Source: Flavobacteriales bacterium UBA1959 (GTDB taxonomy: Bacteria; Bacteroidota; Bacteroidia; Flavobacteriales_D; Sanyastnellaceae). From it: 16,252 nucleotides of DNA. Of this stretch, positions 1-7,414 are shown one piece after another. The stretch is from the NCBI GenBank assembly GCA_002336085.1, contig DDEH01000070.1, positions 1-16,252 of the forward strand. The letters are read 5' to 3'. The first letter of the stretch is position 1. The number at the start of each line of letters is the position of its first letter. The notes beneath the pieces are model-generated. The model ran no database searches, was not told the DNA's origin, and worked only from the letters and a program-made list of their open reading frames with translations. A program made the position numbers and the translations under genes.

Positions 1-2466
1 AACAATACGATTCAGGATGTTTTGGTGCGTCGCGCTCGGATGCTGGGTAAGAATGCGTGCTGGGTGCCAGGCACAGATCACGCCTCTATTGCCACGGAGG
101 CGAAGGTGGTCCATAGACTGCGGGAAAAGGGAATAAAGAAGTCTGACCTCAGCCGGGATGAGTTTTTGGAACATGCGTGGGAATGGACCCATGAGCATGG
201 CGGCATCATCTTGGAACAATTGAAGAAATTGGGAGCAAGTTGCGACTGGTCTCGTACGCGGTTTACCATGGACGAGAAGTACTACGATGGCGTGGTAGAT
301 ACGTTTATCGATTTGTTCAATAAGGGACTGATTTACCGTGGAGAACGCATGGTGCATTGGGATCCAGTTGCTCAGACCGCTTTGAGCGATGAAGAGGTCA
401 TTCACACGGAGGAGAATGGAAAGCTGTATTATGTGCGCTACGAGGTCATTGGTGCGGAGGGAGAATATCTCACTGTAGCGACCACCCGCCCGGAAACCAT
501 CATGGGAGATACGGCCATTTGTATCCATCCGGAAGACGAAAGATTTATCCACTTGCATGGAAAACGTGCTCGCGTGCCCATGACTGGCCGCGATGTTCCA
601 ATCATCCTCGACGATTATGTGGATCGCGAATTTGGTACCGGTTGCCTCAAGGTGACACCTGCACACGACGTCAATGACTATGACTTGGGGCAAAAGCATG
701 GGTTAGAGAGCATCACTATTTTCAATCCCAACGGCACCTTGAATGAAGCCGCTGGTGAATTGGCTGGAGCGGACCGTTTCGACGCGAGGAAACAAGTAGC
801 CGAAATTTTGGAAGCTTCAGGTGATCTGGTCAAAACGGAGGATTACACAAACAGTGTGGGGCGTTCCGAGCGAACAAATGCGGTCATCGAGCCTCGGTTG
901 TCCTTGCAGTGGTTCTTAACAATGAAAGGAATTGCGCAGCCAGCCTTGGACCATGTTATGGATGGCACCGTCGCCTTTCATCCGCCAAAATTCAAGAACA
1001 GCTACCGCCATTGGATGGAAAATGTCAAGGATTGGTGTGTGAGCCGTCAGCTTTGGTGGGGGCATCGCATTCCAGCTTGGTTCTATGGGGACGGTGAAGA
1101 TGATTTTGTCGTGGCAAAGACGGCTGAAGAGGCACTTGCGGCGGCGAGGTCCAAATCTGGAAATGCGTTGATGACGTCGGATGATTTGCGACAAGATGAG
1201 GATGTCATGGACACTTGGTTTAGCAGCTGGCTCTGGCCCATTCAGGTCTTTGACGGGTTAAAGACCGAAGAGGAAGTTAGTTATTACTACCCCACAGCTG
1301 ACTTAGTGACGGCACCAGAGATTATGTTTTTCTGGGTTGCGCGAATGATTATTGCAGGGTACGAATACCGCGGTGAAGCACCGTTCAAAAACGTTTATTA
1401 CACGGGAATTGTCCGAGATCAACAAGGCCGAAAAATGTCCAAAAGCTTGGGCAACAGTCCGGACCCTGTTCAATTGATGGAAAAGTACGGTGCTGATGGG
1501 GTGCGCGTCGGGATGTTGCTCACCTCCCCAGCGGGCAATGATTTGCCATTTGATGAAAAGCTCTGTGAGCAAGGCCGAAACTTTGCCAATAAAATTTGGA
1601 ACGCCTTCCGATTGACGCAGGGCTGGGAAGTGGACGCTGATCGAGATCAAGTGGATTCTTCCGCGGTTGCTGTTGAATGGATGGAAGGTCGAATCCAAGA
1701 GGTCCTGGAGGAGCTCGAAGGGCAATTTGCCGAATTCCGTCTGAGCGAAGCATTGATGTCGACCTATCGCCTGGTCTGGGATGACTTTTGCAGTTGGTAC
1801 CTCGAATTGATTAAGCCTCCTTATGGTGAGCCAATCGACAACAAGACGATGGAGGCGACGGTAGTCATTTTTGAAGACTTACTCAAACTGCTGCATCCAT
1901 TTATGCCCTTCTTGACGGAAGAAATTTGGCATTGGATCCGAGAGCGAGCGACGGCACAAGAGGCCATCTGTATGGCAATGTGGCCAACAAAGAAGGATAA
2001 GAATGACCAATTGCTCCAAGAATTCATTCCCTTCCAGCAAGCCGTGTCTGAAATTCGTACCATCCGCAAAAACAATCAAATTGCACAGCGTGAAAGTTTG
2101 GAATTAAAGATCCAGCGGGGCAAAGATTATCCGCAATCACTGGAAGCAGCGATGATGAAGTTGACCAACTTAAGCAGCGTGGAACGCGTGCAGGAAAAGG
2201 TGCCCAATGCATTTGGATTTGTCGTAGGAACCACATCATTTTTCATCCCGTTTGGAGCAGCCGTTGATGTGGAAGTAGAGAAGGCAAAAATTCAAAAGGA
2301 AATAGACCATTTGAATGGATTTTTAAAAGCTATTCGGGGCAAGTTGTCCAATGAGCGTTTCGTTCAAAATGCGCCTGAAAATGTGGTGACTTTAGAGCGT
2401 AGAAAGGAGTCCGATGCTCTTGCCAAGCTTGAAGTCTTTCAAATAAAGCTGATAGAATTGGGGTGA
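1..2466 (+). CDS. valS: Valine--tRNA ligase, 5'-truncated by the window edge
   Basis: Class I aminoacyl-tRNA synthetase that charges tRNA-Val in the cytoplasm and hydrolyses mischarged Thr-tRNA. Reading frame 1 is open from base 1; its first residues (NNTIQDVL...) and the following GTDHASIAT match the ValRS region just after the HIGH motif, so the start codon and HIGH lie upstream of the window. The in-frame TTG at 22 is therefore internal. Visible parts are the CP1 editing domain (TTRPETIMGDTA, bases about 484-519), the KMSKS loop (1432-1446, in RKMSKSLGNSPDP), an alpha-helical anticodon-binding domain, and the C-terminal coiled coil (about 2260-2460, rich in Lys/Glu) that contacts tRNA. The 822 residues present fit a ValRS of about 870-880 lacking roughly the first 50. 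The next gene starts 36 bases downstream on the same strand. There is no sign of damage. Confidence 0.97.
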   Translation, partial: NNTIQDVLVRRARMLGKNACWVPGTDHASIATEAKVVHRLREKGIKKSDLSRDEFLEHAWEWTHEHGGIILEQLKKLGASCDWSRTRFTMDEKYYDGVVDTFIDLFNKGLIYRGERMVHWDPVAQTALSDEEVIHTEENGKLYYVRYEVIGAEGEYLTVATTRPETIMGDTAICIHPEDERFIHLHGKRARVPMTGRDVPIILDDYVDREFGTGCLKVTPAHDVNDYDLGQKHGLESITIFNPNGTLNEAAGELAGADRFDARKQVAEILEASGDLVKTEDYTNSVGRSERTNAVIEPRLSLQWFLTMKGIAQPALDHVMDGTVAFHPPKFKNSYRHWMENVKDWCVSRQLWWGHRIPAWFYGDGEDDFVVAKTAEEALAAARSKSGNALMTSDDLRQDEDVMDTWFSSWLWPIQVFDGLKTEEEVSYYYPTADLVTAPEIMFFWVARMIIAGYEYRGEAPFKNVYYTGIVRDQQGRKMSKSLGNSPDPVQLMEKYGADGVRVGMLLTSPAGNDLPFDEKLCEQGRNFANKIWNAFRLTQGWEVDADRDQVDSSAVAVEWMEGRIQEVLEELEGQFAEFRLSEALMSTYRLVWDDFCSWYLELIKPPYGEPIDNKTMEATVVIFEDLLKLLHPFMPFLTEEIWHWIRERATAQEAICMAMWPTKKDKNDQLLQEFIPFQQAVSEIRTIRKNNQIAQRESLELKIQRGKDYPQSLEAAMMKLTNLSSVERVQEKVPNAFGFVVGTTSFFIPFGAAVDVEVEKAKIQKEIDHLNGFLKAIRGKLSNERFVQNAPENVVTLERRKESDALAKLEVFQIKLIELG

Positions 2467-2502
2467 CGTCGAACACCAGCGCGGCGGAGTTGTTAGATCG
2501 AC

Positions 2503-2676
2503 ATGTGGAATCCATTCAAGTCCGACCCTCGCAAGCGACTTCAAAAAAAACATGCGGCACTTCTCGCTGAGGCGCATCGCCTCAGTACCATTGACCGATC
2601 TCGTTCAGACGCCATGGTCGCCGAGGCGGCAGCGGTTGAGCAAGAGATTATCAACCTTCAAGAAGCAGGTCAATGA
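2503..2676 (+). CDS. Small DUF6435 (Lacal_2735-like) family protein
   Basis: A 57-residue protein starting MWNPFKSDPRKRLQKKH. It is short, highly charged and probably helical, with an N-terminal W/F-containing tag, a KRLQKKHAALLAEAHRLSTIDRSRSD core and an acidic/alanine-rich tail. The pattern 'LQKK...L..EA+.LSTI+R..SD....EA' is that of the Lacal_2735/DUF6435 small proteins known from Bacteroidota and gammaproteobacteria; their function is unknown. The ATG at 2503 is the only sensible start, and the stop overlaps the SDR start as ATGA (ATG 2673-2675, TGA 2674-2676), which supports a real translated gene coupled to the SDR. No Shine-Dalgarno is visible. The family assignment comes from remembered pattern, not a search. 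Confidence 0.8.
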   Translation: MWNPFKSDPRKRLQKKHAALLAEAHRLSTIDRSRSDAMVAEAAAVEQEIINLQEAGQ

Positions 2677-3386
2677 GCAACAGCAAAACGATAGCCATTG
2701 TTGGTGATTCCAAGGGCATAGGTGCTGCGTTGAGGGAGCAGCTGCTTGCAGAAGGGCACCGGGTGATTGGTGTTTCTCGAAGTGGTGTACAGCGTAATGA
2801 GCAAGCTGAGGGAGATTACCAAAGCTTAGTATTTGATGTGGTAGAGCATCCTTGTGACTTAAGCGGATTTGCGGAGCATTTGGACGGTCTGGTCTATTGT
2901 CCCGGAACGCTGCGGCTAAAGCCGTTGAAAGGAGTGAAGATGGAACATGCCCTTGAAGACTGGAAGGTCAATGCTTGGGGTGCGGCTCAAACTTTACAAG
3001 CCAACCTCCCATTATTGCAAAAGTCGCCGCAGGCTTCGGTTGTTTTGTTTAGCACAGTTGCTGTTCAGACTGGAATGCCTTTCCATGCGAGCATCGCCAT
3101 GGCCAAGGGAGCCGTGGAGGGATTGACCCGTTCGATGGCTGCAGAGTGGGCACCGAAAATTCGTGTCAATGCTATTGCTCCTTCCTTAACGGACACCCCA
3201 TTGGCCAGTGGCTTGTTGGGCAATGAAACCAAAAAAGAAGCTTCTGGAGCCCGGCATCCGTTAAATCGCGTCGGCTCGCCAAATGAAATTGCATCCCTCG
3301 CCGCTTGGCTTTTAGGTGACGGAGCAGCGTTTACAACAGGTCAGGTGTTTCAAGTCGATGGCGGCATGAGTGGTGTTCGGAAATAA
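2673..3386 (+). CDS. Short-chain dehydrogenase/reductase (SDR) lacking the catalytic Tyr
   Basis: A 237-residue Rossmann-fold protein of the classical SDR size. The nucleotide-binding motif GxxxGxG is present (GDSKGIG, residues 11-17), and the beta-4 motif is VYCPGT instead of NNAG. N100 (WKVNAWGA) is the usual structural Asn, S127/T128 lies where the catalytic Ser is expected, and the C-terminal GQVFQVDGG is typical. The catalytic YxxxK is replaced: the sequence is HASIAMAK, with Lys at 145 but Ile at 141 where Tyr should be. The surrounding FHASIAMAKGAVEGLTRS looks well conserved, so this may be a subfamily trait rather than a lesion. It overlaps the small gene upstream by 4 bases and is followed after 8 bases by a flavin-reductase-like gene, consistent with one transcript. 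The substrate cannot be predicted. Confidence 0.9.
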   Translation: MSNSKTIAIVGDSKGIGAALREQLLAEGHRVIGVSRSGVQRNEQAEGDYQSLVFDVVEHPCDLSGFAEHLDGLVYCPGTLRLKPLKGVKMEHALEDWKVNAWGAAQTLQANLPLLQKSPQASVVLFSTVAVQTGMPFHASIAMAKGAVEGLTRSMAAEWAPKIRVNAIAPSLTDTPLASGLLGNETKKEASGARHPLNRVGSPNEIASLAAWLLGDGAAFTTGQVFQVDGGMSGVRK

Positions 3387-3394
3387 AAATATTC

Positions 3395-4069
3395 ATGAAA
3401 ACACTGAATGACTTAGACTTGGAACTGATGCCTCGCAGAAAGCGGGGACGTCTTGTCAATAGCCTCAGTGGTTTTAAGAGCGCAAATGTCATCGGCACGA
3501 CCGACGGAGCGGGCACGAATAACCTAAGCATTGTCAGTTCCGCGGTCCACTTGGGTTCGGATCCAGCCTTGATAGGAGTCGTATTTCGTCCACCATCCAC
3601 CCGGGACCACGGCAGCCATACTTATTGGAACATTCGTGATACGGGTGTCTTTACCATGAACCATGTCGGAAAGGACTGGTATGCTCAGGGCCATCAGGCC
3701 AGTGCCCGATATCCTGAGGGTGTGAGTGAGTTTGACGAAGTTGGTCTAACTCCGATTTACCGATGTGGATTCGAAGCTCCTGCAGTAGAAGAAGCTCCGG
3801 TAAGATTGGGTTTGGAGCGTGTAGATGAATGGGTGATTCCTCAAAACGAATGCCGATTTGTTGTTGGCCAGATCCGCTGGGTGGAGTTTCCTGAAGAGGC
3901 TTTGGCATCAGATGGTTACTTGGATTTAGAAGGCTTGGGTGTTATCGCCTTGAGTTCATTGGATGGTTATCACGTAACGCAAAAGTTGAGCCGTCTGGGA
4001 TACGCCACACCGGAGGAGCCAACGCCCACTTCCCAACCTGATTTCATGCAAGGGTGGGAAGATGAGTAA
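3395..4069 (+). CDS. Flavin reductase-like (FMN-binding split-barrel) protein
   Basis: A 224-residue protein of the DIM6/NTAB flavin reductase-like family, which binds FMN or FAD in a split beta-barrel and reduces flavin with NAD(P)H or uses it as a cofactor. Supporting stretches are residues about 20-70 (LVNSLSGFKSANVIGTTD, then NNLSIVSSAVHLGSDPALIGVVFRP) and the NIRDTGVFTMNHV segment, typical of the flavin-contacting core. C-terminal residues about 175-200 (GYLDLEGLGVIALSSLDGYH) form the last strands. It begins 8 bases after the SDR stop and probably works with or is co-expressed with it; a reduced-flavin supplier would suit a block that also encodes a flavin-dependent photolyase, but this link is inference. 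No signal peptide is seen, so it should be cytosolic. Confidence 0.85.
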   Translation: MKTLNDLDLELMPRRKRGRLVNSLSGFKSANVIGTTDGAGTNNLSIVSSAVHLGSDPALIGVVFRPPSTRDHGSHTYWNIRDTGVFTMNHVGKDWYAQGHQASARYPEGVSEFDEVGLTPIYRCGFEAPAVEEAPVRLGLERVDEWVIPQNECRFVVGQIRWVEFPEEALASDGYLDLEGLGVIALSSLDGYHVTQKLSRLGYATPEEPTPTSQPDFMQGWEDE

Positions 4070-4108
4070 AACTGCCAATTAAGAAAGATTTTCGTCGAAC
4101 TTTGCTCT

Positions 4109-5044
4109 ATGGATACCGGGGCAATGAAAACGACCAACCGCACTTCGCAGTCAAGCGGAGTTGAGCCCTCAGTGAGGACCTTGCTGCACCACGAGGTCGT
4201 TGCAGAAAGCCCTGAAGCACCCTGGTTGGTCTTCATCCACGGAGCGGGAGGAAGTATCCGCACCTGGAAATTCCAAATTGAAGCATTTGCACCTCATTTT
4301 CGTCTGTTGCTTATTGATTTGAGAGACCATGGCCACAGCAAAGAAATCATGCCGGAATTCCCGTCGTATGATTTTGATATCGTCGCTAAAGACATCCTAG
4401 CGGTCATAGATCATTTGAAAATCGAAAAGGCTCATTTCATGAGTTTGAGCATCGGAAGTGTGATTTTGCAAAAAATAGACATTGAACGCCCGGCTTTGGT
4501 CGACCGTATGGTCATGGCTGGAGCCATATTTGATGGAAGCCGCTTGATGCACTGGTTCGTTCATTCAGGCAAACTCTTGTCGTATATATTGCCGTACAGC
4601 GCATTTTACGGTTTGTTTAGCTTCATTGTGTTGCCTCGAAAAAATCACCGTTTGAGCCGTTATATATTTCGTCGCCAGAGCAAGCGTCTTTCGACGCGGG
4701 AGTATATGAAATGGGTTCAACTGTACAAGCCTTTTTTCGATTTGGCACAGGAATACATTCACAGGCCGGTGCTGAAAAAGGGATTGTTGGTCATGGGAGG
4801 ACAAGACCATATTTTTTTGCGGGCTGCTAAACGATTTGCCAAGATTCAGAAGAACATGAGATTGACGGTGATCGAGAATTGCGGGCACGTCTGTAGCATT
4901 GAGGCTCCCGAATTATTCAATGAGTTGGTATTGAAGTTTTTACGTGATCAGGAGGTTCCAGGTGCGGTAACAGCCAATCCGGTTCCAATGAAGTGGTCCG
5001 AGTTAAAAGCGTTGCAGAAAGCTCAATTTCAGAGCGGAGCGTGA
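4109..5044 (+). CDS. Alpha/beta-fold hydrolase
   Basis: A 311-residue alpha/beta hydrolase. The oxyanion-hole motif HGAGG is at 44-48, the nucleophile elbow is S112-L-S114-I-G116 (Ser in place of the usual first Gly), the acid is probably D233 in GGQDH, and the catalytic His is H260 in NCGHVC. The LIDLRDHGHS segment at 68-77 is typical of the family. The cap region (about 150-176) is hydrophobic and aromatic, hinting at a lipophilic or membrane-associated substrate, which is inference. The C-terminal 30 residues extend past the fold. The start could also be the ATG at 4124 (MKTTNRTS); I keep the longer form because the spacing from the upstream gene allows it. It sits 39 bases after the flavin reductase gene and 31 before DUF2256. 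The reaction is unknown (esterase, lipase or haloperoxidase-like). Confidence 0.88.
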   Translation: MDTGAMKTTNRTSQSSGVEPSVRTLLHHEVVAESPEAPWLVFIHGAGGSIRTWKFQIEAFAPHFRLLLIDLRDHGHSKEIMPEFPSYDFDIVAKDILAVIDHLKIEKAHFMSLSIGSVILQKIDIERPALVDRMVMAGAIFDGSRLMHWFVHSGKLLSYILPYSAFYGLFSFIVLPRKNHRLSRYIFRRQSKRLSTREYMKWVQLYKPFFDLAQEYIHRPVLKKGLLVMGGQDHIFLRAAKRFAKIQKNMRLTVIENCGHVCSIEAPELFNELVLKFLRDQEVPGAVTANPVPMKWSELKALQKAQFQSGA

Positions 5045-5075
5045 ACCTAGCAGCGTTGTAGTGGTTTAGTTAGAC

Positions 5076-5234
5076 GTGCACCGCAATCAATTTCCACCTG
5101 ACCGCATCTGTTCTGTTTGTCAAAGGCCTTTTTCGTGGAGGAAGAAGTGGGAATCATGTTGGGACGAAGTTCGCTATTGTTCAAACCGTTGCCGAGGTCA
5201 ACGTCATTCTTCTCCAAAACTGAATCATGCTTGA
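5076..5234 (+). CDS. DUF2256 small Cys-rich protein
   Basis: A 52-residue protein with the clear DUF2256 signature: ICSVCQRPFSWRKKW at about 11-25, then WDEVRYCS and NRCR. Cysteines at 12, 15, 35 and 39 form two CxxC/CxxxC pairs suited to binding zinc or another metal; a fifth Cys is at 28. Start: the in-frame stop at 5067 leaves GTG at 5076 as the only usual start codon, so translation probably begins with GTG. The family's biochemical role is not established, but the gene is commonly found beside photolyase/cryptochrome genes, as here. The stop overlaps the start of the photolyase-related fragment by 8 bases, suggesting coupling. Gene and family are confident; the function is open. Confidence 0.88.
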   Translation: MHRNQFPPDRICSVCQRPFSWRKKWESCWDEVRYCSNRCRGQRHSSPKLNHA

Positions 5235-5655
5235 AAATTGGCAAAACACTATTTCGGGATTGCAGGAATTAATGTCCGCTGATGAGCTACAGTCGGTCTT
5301 GTGTGACCAATCAAATGCTTTGCACTGGGCGGAAATCATTAATGCCAGAGGAATGAGTCAGTCTGCAGATGGAGGTGTTGTAGGGTCAAAGCCCTATGTC
5401 AGCAGTGCGCAGTATTTGAAGGAAATGGGCCATTACTGCAAAGGATGCCACTACGGCCCCAATGAAAAGGTGGGTCCAAAAGCGTACCCATTCAATGCGC
5501 TCTATTGGTGTTTTTACTTCCGCCAGCGCCAAAAGTTGGAACGGAATCCTCGAATAGAGAGGGCTTACCTTACACTGGACCGCATGGACATGGAAAAGCA
5601 GAAGGCGCCTCTTCCTACGGCGGATATGAATTTAAACCGAATAGAAGAATTGTGA
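5227..5655 (+). pseudogene. C-terminal remnant of photolyase-related protein (DPRP, FeS-BCP/PhrB type)
   Basis: A 142-residue reading frame whose residues about 33-120 (INARGMSQSADGG, VGSKPYVSS, YCKGCHYG, YPFNALYW, RNPRIERAYLTLDRMD) match the C-terminal end of the deoxyribodipyrimidine photolyase-related family, normally about 500 residues. The antenna-binding N-terminal domain and most of the FAD domain are missing. In the PhrB type the [4Fe-4S] cluster uses C350, C438, C441 and C454; here C71 and C74 match the middle pair, the position 13 after C74 is Tyr87 (codon TAC) instead of Cys, and the first Cys is in the deleted part. Neither FAD nor the cluster should bind, so I treat this as a decayed gene. 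The frame is still open, overlaps DUF2256 by 8 bases and shares one base with the next start, so it could be translated. A retained standalone domain is the alternative. Confidence 0.75.
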
Positions 5656-6959
5656 TGCGCGCATTGTATTGGTTCAGAGAAGACCTCCGGTTATTGGATA
5701 ACCCCGCATTAACGTCGATGTGCATGCAAGCGAATGAAGCGGTATTTGTGTTTGTAATTCCGCAGTCAAATCAATGGAGTCAAGGGGCCGAGCGAATGGG
5801 TCCGCATCGACGTAGGTTTATGCTGGAGAGCTTGATGAATTTAGATCGTGCCCTTCGCAAAAAAGGCAATGAGTTATTGGTCCTTCACGGAAATCCAGAT
5901 GAGGCCGTTGTTGAGTGCGCAAAGCAGTGGAACTGCAATGCTGTTTTTTCCCAAAAGTGCCATACTGATGAAGAGGTTCGGTCCGCCGAATCGGTCTCCA
6001 AGAGTATTCCACATCACACGGAAGAAGCAGCAACATTGGTTCATCCCCAAGACTTGCCCTTCGCTGTGGACGACTTACCCGAAATTTTTAGCCGTTTCCG
6101 GAAAAAAATCGAAAAGAACGGATTGGATATCCGAGCCGAACTGCCCGTTCCGATTATTCCTGCCCGTCCTCAGGGCATGCCAATTACCGAACATTTTGCA
6201 CCTGATATTCCGTATCGCATGACAGGACTTCCTGAAAGTACGATTCTGTTCGAAGGCGGCGAGGACGAGGGATGGAAGCGATTGAAGCATTATTTCTGGG
6301 GAACCCAATCATTGAGCGAATACAAGCAAACCCGCAACGGCCTTTTGGGTTGGGATTATTCGAGCAAATTCAGTCCTTGGCTAGCTTGGGGATGCTTGAG
6401 TCCCCGTTCCATTTATCACGCTATCCGGCAATATGAATCAGATAAAGAAGCCAACGACAGTACGTATTGGCTGATTTTTGAGTTGCTCTGGCGGGACTAT
6501 TTTAGATTCATTGCCATGCAAAATGGTGCGCGAATTTGGCATGCAACAGGATTAAAAGAAGCACCGCGCAATCCGGTGTCGCATCATCCGCTCCAATGGA
6601 AAGCGTGGTGTACGGGCAATACGCGCAGCCCATTTGTAAATGCAAATATGCATGAGCTGAGGCTAACGGGATTCATGTCCAATCGTGGCCGTCAAAACGT
6701 AGCGTCCTACGCCATTCATGATCTCCGTTTGGATTGGAGGGCCTGTGCGTCGTGGTTCGAGCATTGGCTTATTGACTTTGATCCTTGCAGCAATACTGGC
6801 AACTGGCTCTATGTCGCGGGCGTGGGAAATGATCCAAGGCCACAGCGGAAATTCGATGTGGACTGGCAGGCAGAACGGTATGATCCAGAAACTGTCTTCC
6901 AATCCCACTGGAATCGACTCGGTGAAGTTTTTCCTATTGAACCCAATTACGTGCCATGA
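5655..6959 (+). CDS. Cryptochrome/photolyase, DASH type
   Basis: A complete 434-residue flavoprotein of the cryptochrome/photolyase family, close to the DASH group. It should use blue light and FAD to repair cyclobutane pyrimidine dimers, mainly in single-stranded DNA, or act in light sensing. The N-terminal photolyase domain starts MRALYWFREDLRLLDNPAL. Conserved parts are FEGGEDEGWKRL (199-210), WDYSSKFSPWLAWGCLSPR (233-251), FELLWRDYFRF (275-285), TGFMSNRGRQNVASY (338-352), the FAD-binding DWRACASWFEHWLIDFD (360-376) and GNWLYVAGVGNDPR (382-395). The start is ATG at 5655, sharing one base with the upstream stop (TGATG). A longer reading frame from 5505 exists, but its extra part only overlaps the preceding gene. 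There is no extended tail. It is translationally linked to the genes on both sides. Confidence 0.95.
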   Translation: MRALYWFREDLRLLDNPALTSMCMQANEAVFVFVIPQSNQWSQGAERMGPHRRRFMLESLMNLDRALRKKGNELLVLHGNPDEAVVECAKQWNCNAVFSQKCHTDEEVRSAESVSKSIPHHTEEAATLVHPQDLPFAVDDLPEIFSRFRKKIEKNGLDIRAELPVPIIPARPQGMPITEHFAPDIPYRMTGLPESTILFEGGEDEGWKRLKHYFWGTQSLSEYKQTRNGLLGWDYSSKFSPWLAWGCLSPRSIYHAIRQYESDKEANDSTYWLIFELLWRDYFRFIAMQNGARIWHATGLKEAPRNPVSHHPLQWKAWCTGNTRSPFVNANMHELRLTGFMSNRGRQNVASYAIHDLRLDWRACASWFEHWLIDFDPCSNTGNWLYVAGVGNDPRPQRKFDVDWQAERYDPETVFQSHWNRLGEVFPIEPNYVP

Positions 6960-7408
6960 TGCATTGGAATGTTACTTATAATGACCCCAATCGATGGAAT
7001 GAAGTTCACGCCATCTGCGGTCCAAAATGGCCTTGGCTAGATGGGATTCGCCAAGTACTGAAAGGGAAACCTCTAGGATCACCTAAGTTGGACTTGGTTC
7101 GTCTAGAGGGATTGGATGAATTGCAGGCAATGCGAAAGGATCTGGGCCACCGAACCCCCGTAAACTTCCTCCGCACGACCGGAGGCATCATGGCTTTTAC
7201 CAAGGTTCGATTGGAGGTATATGCCGTCCCTATCAGGCGCCAAGAATTGCAATCTATGCAAATAGCTGAGGCAAGTGCAACTGGAGGCAGGCCAGTGCTT
7301 GAAATCAAATTTGAGCGCGACAACCATCAGGTCACCTTGGCAATGGAAGGTTCTGAAGCTGCGGTGAACCGCATGGAAAATTGGCTCAGATTAGACTCAA
7401 TGCTCTAG
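6956..7408 (+). CDS. Hypothetical protein coupled to the photolyase gene
   Basis: A 150-residue protein I do not recognise. It starts MMHWNVTYNDPNRWNEVHAI; the ATG at 6956 overlaps the photolyase stop (ATGA at 6956-6959), and a second ATG follows at 6959, so either may be used. The N-terminal third is aromatic-rich (five Trp in the first 30 residues or so), the middle is basic (KGKPLGSPKLDLVRLE, MRKDLGHRTPVNFLRTTGG), and the C-terminal third looks like alternating beta strands and helices (AFTKVRLEVYAVPI, LEIKFERDNHQVTLAME, AVNRMENWLRL). There is no signal peptide, no membrane segment and only one Cys. It is the last gene of the + strand block and ends only 6 bases from the convergent peroxiredoxin gene. 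The overlap suggests expression with the photolyase; a role in DNA repair or light response would be a guess. Confidence 0.75.
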   Translation: MMHWNVTYNDPNRWNEVHAICGPKWPWLDGIRQVLKGKPLGSPKLDLVRLEGLDELQAMRKDLGHRTPVNFLRTTGGIMAFTKVRLEVYAVPIRRQELQSMQIAEASATGGRPVLEIKFERDNHQVTLAMEGSEAAVNRMENWLRLDSML

Positions 7409-7414
7409 AGTCGT

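Noticed and set aside
22..24. TTG at 22 as the start of valS
   Set aside because: Residues before it (NNTIQD) are conserved ValRS sequence, so the gene is cut by the window edge.
5045..5226. A simple frameshift hiding the rest of the DPRP gene upstream
   Set aside because: I read the frames here; the region encodes DUF2256 and nothing like the missing DPRP domains, so a deletion fits better than a frameshift.
5505..5654. Extended N-terminus for the DASH photolyase starting at 5505
   Set aside because: The added 50 residues only overlap the DPRP fragment in another frame and match nothing, while MRALYWFRED at 5655 is the normal family start.
7409..7414. Bidirectional terminator between the hypothetical gene and the peroxiredoxin gene
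   Set aside because: The 6-base gap and the flanking coding ends show no hairpin.
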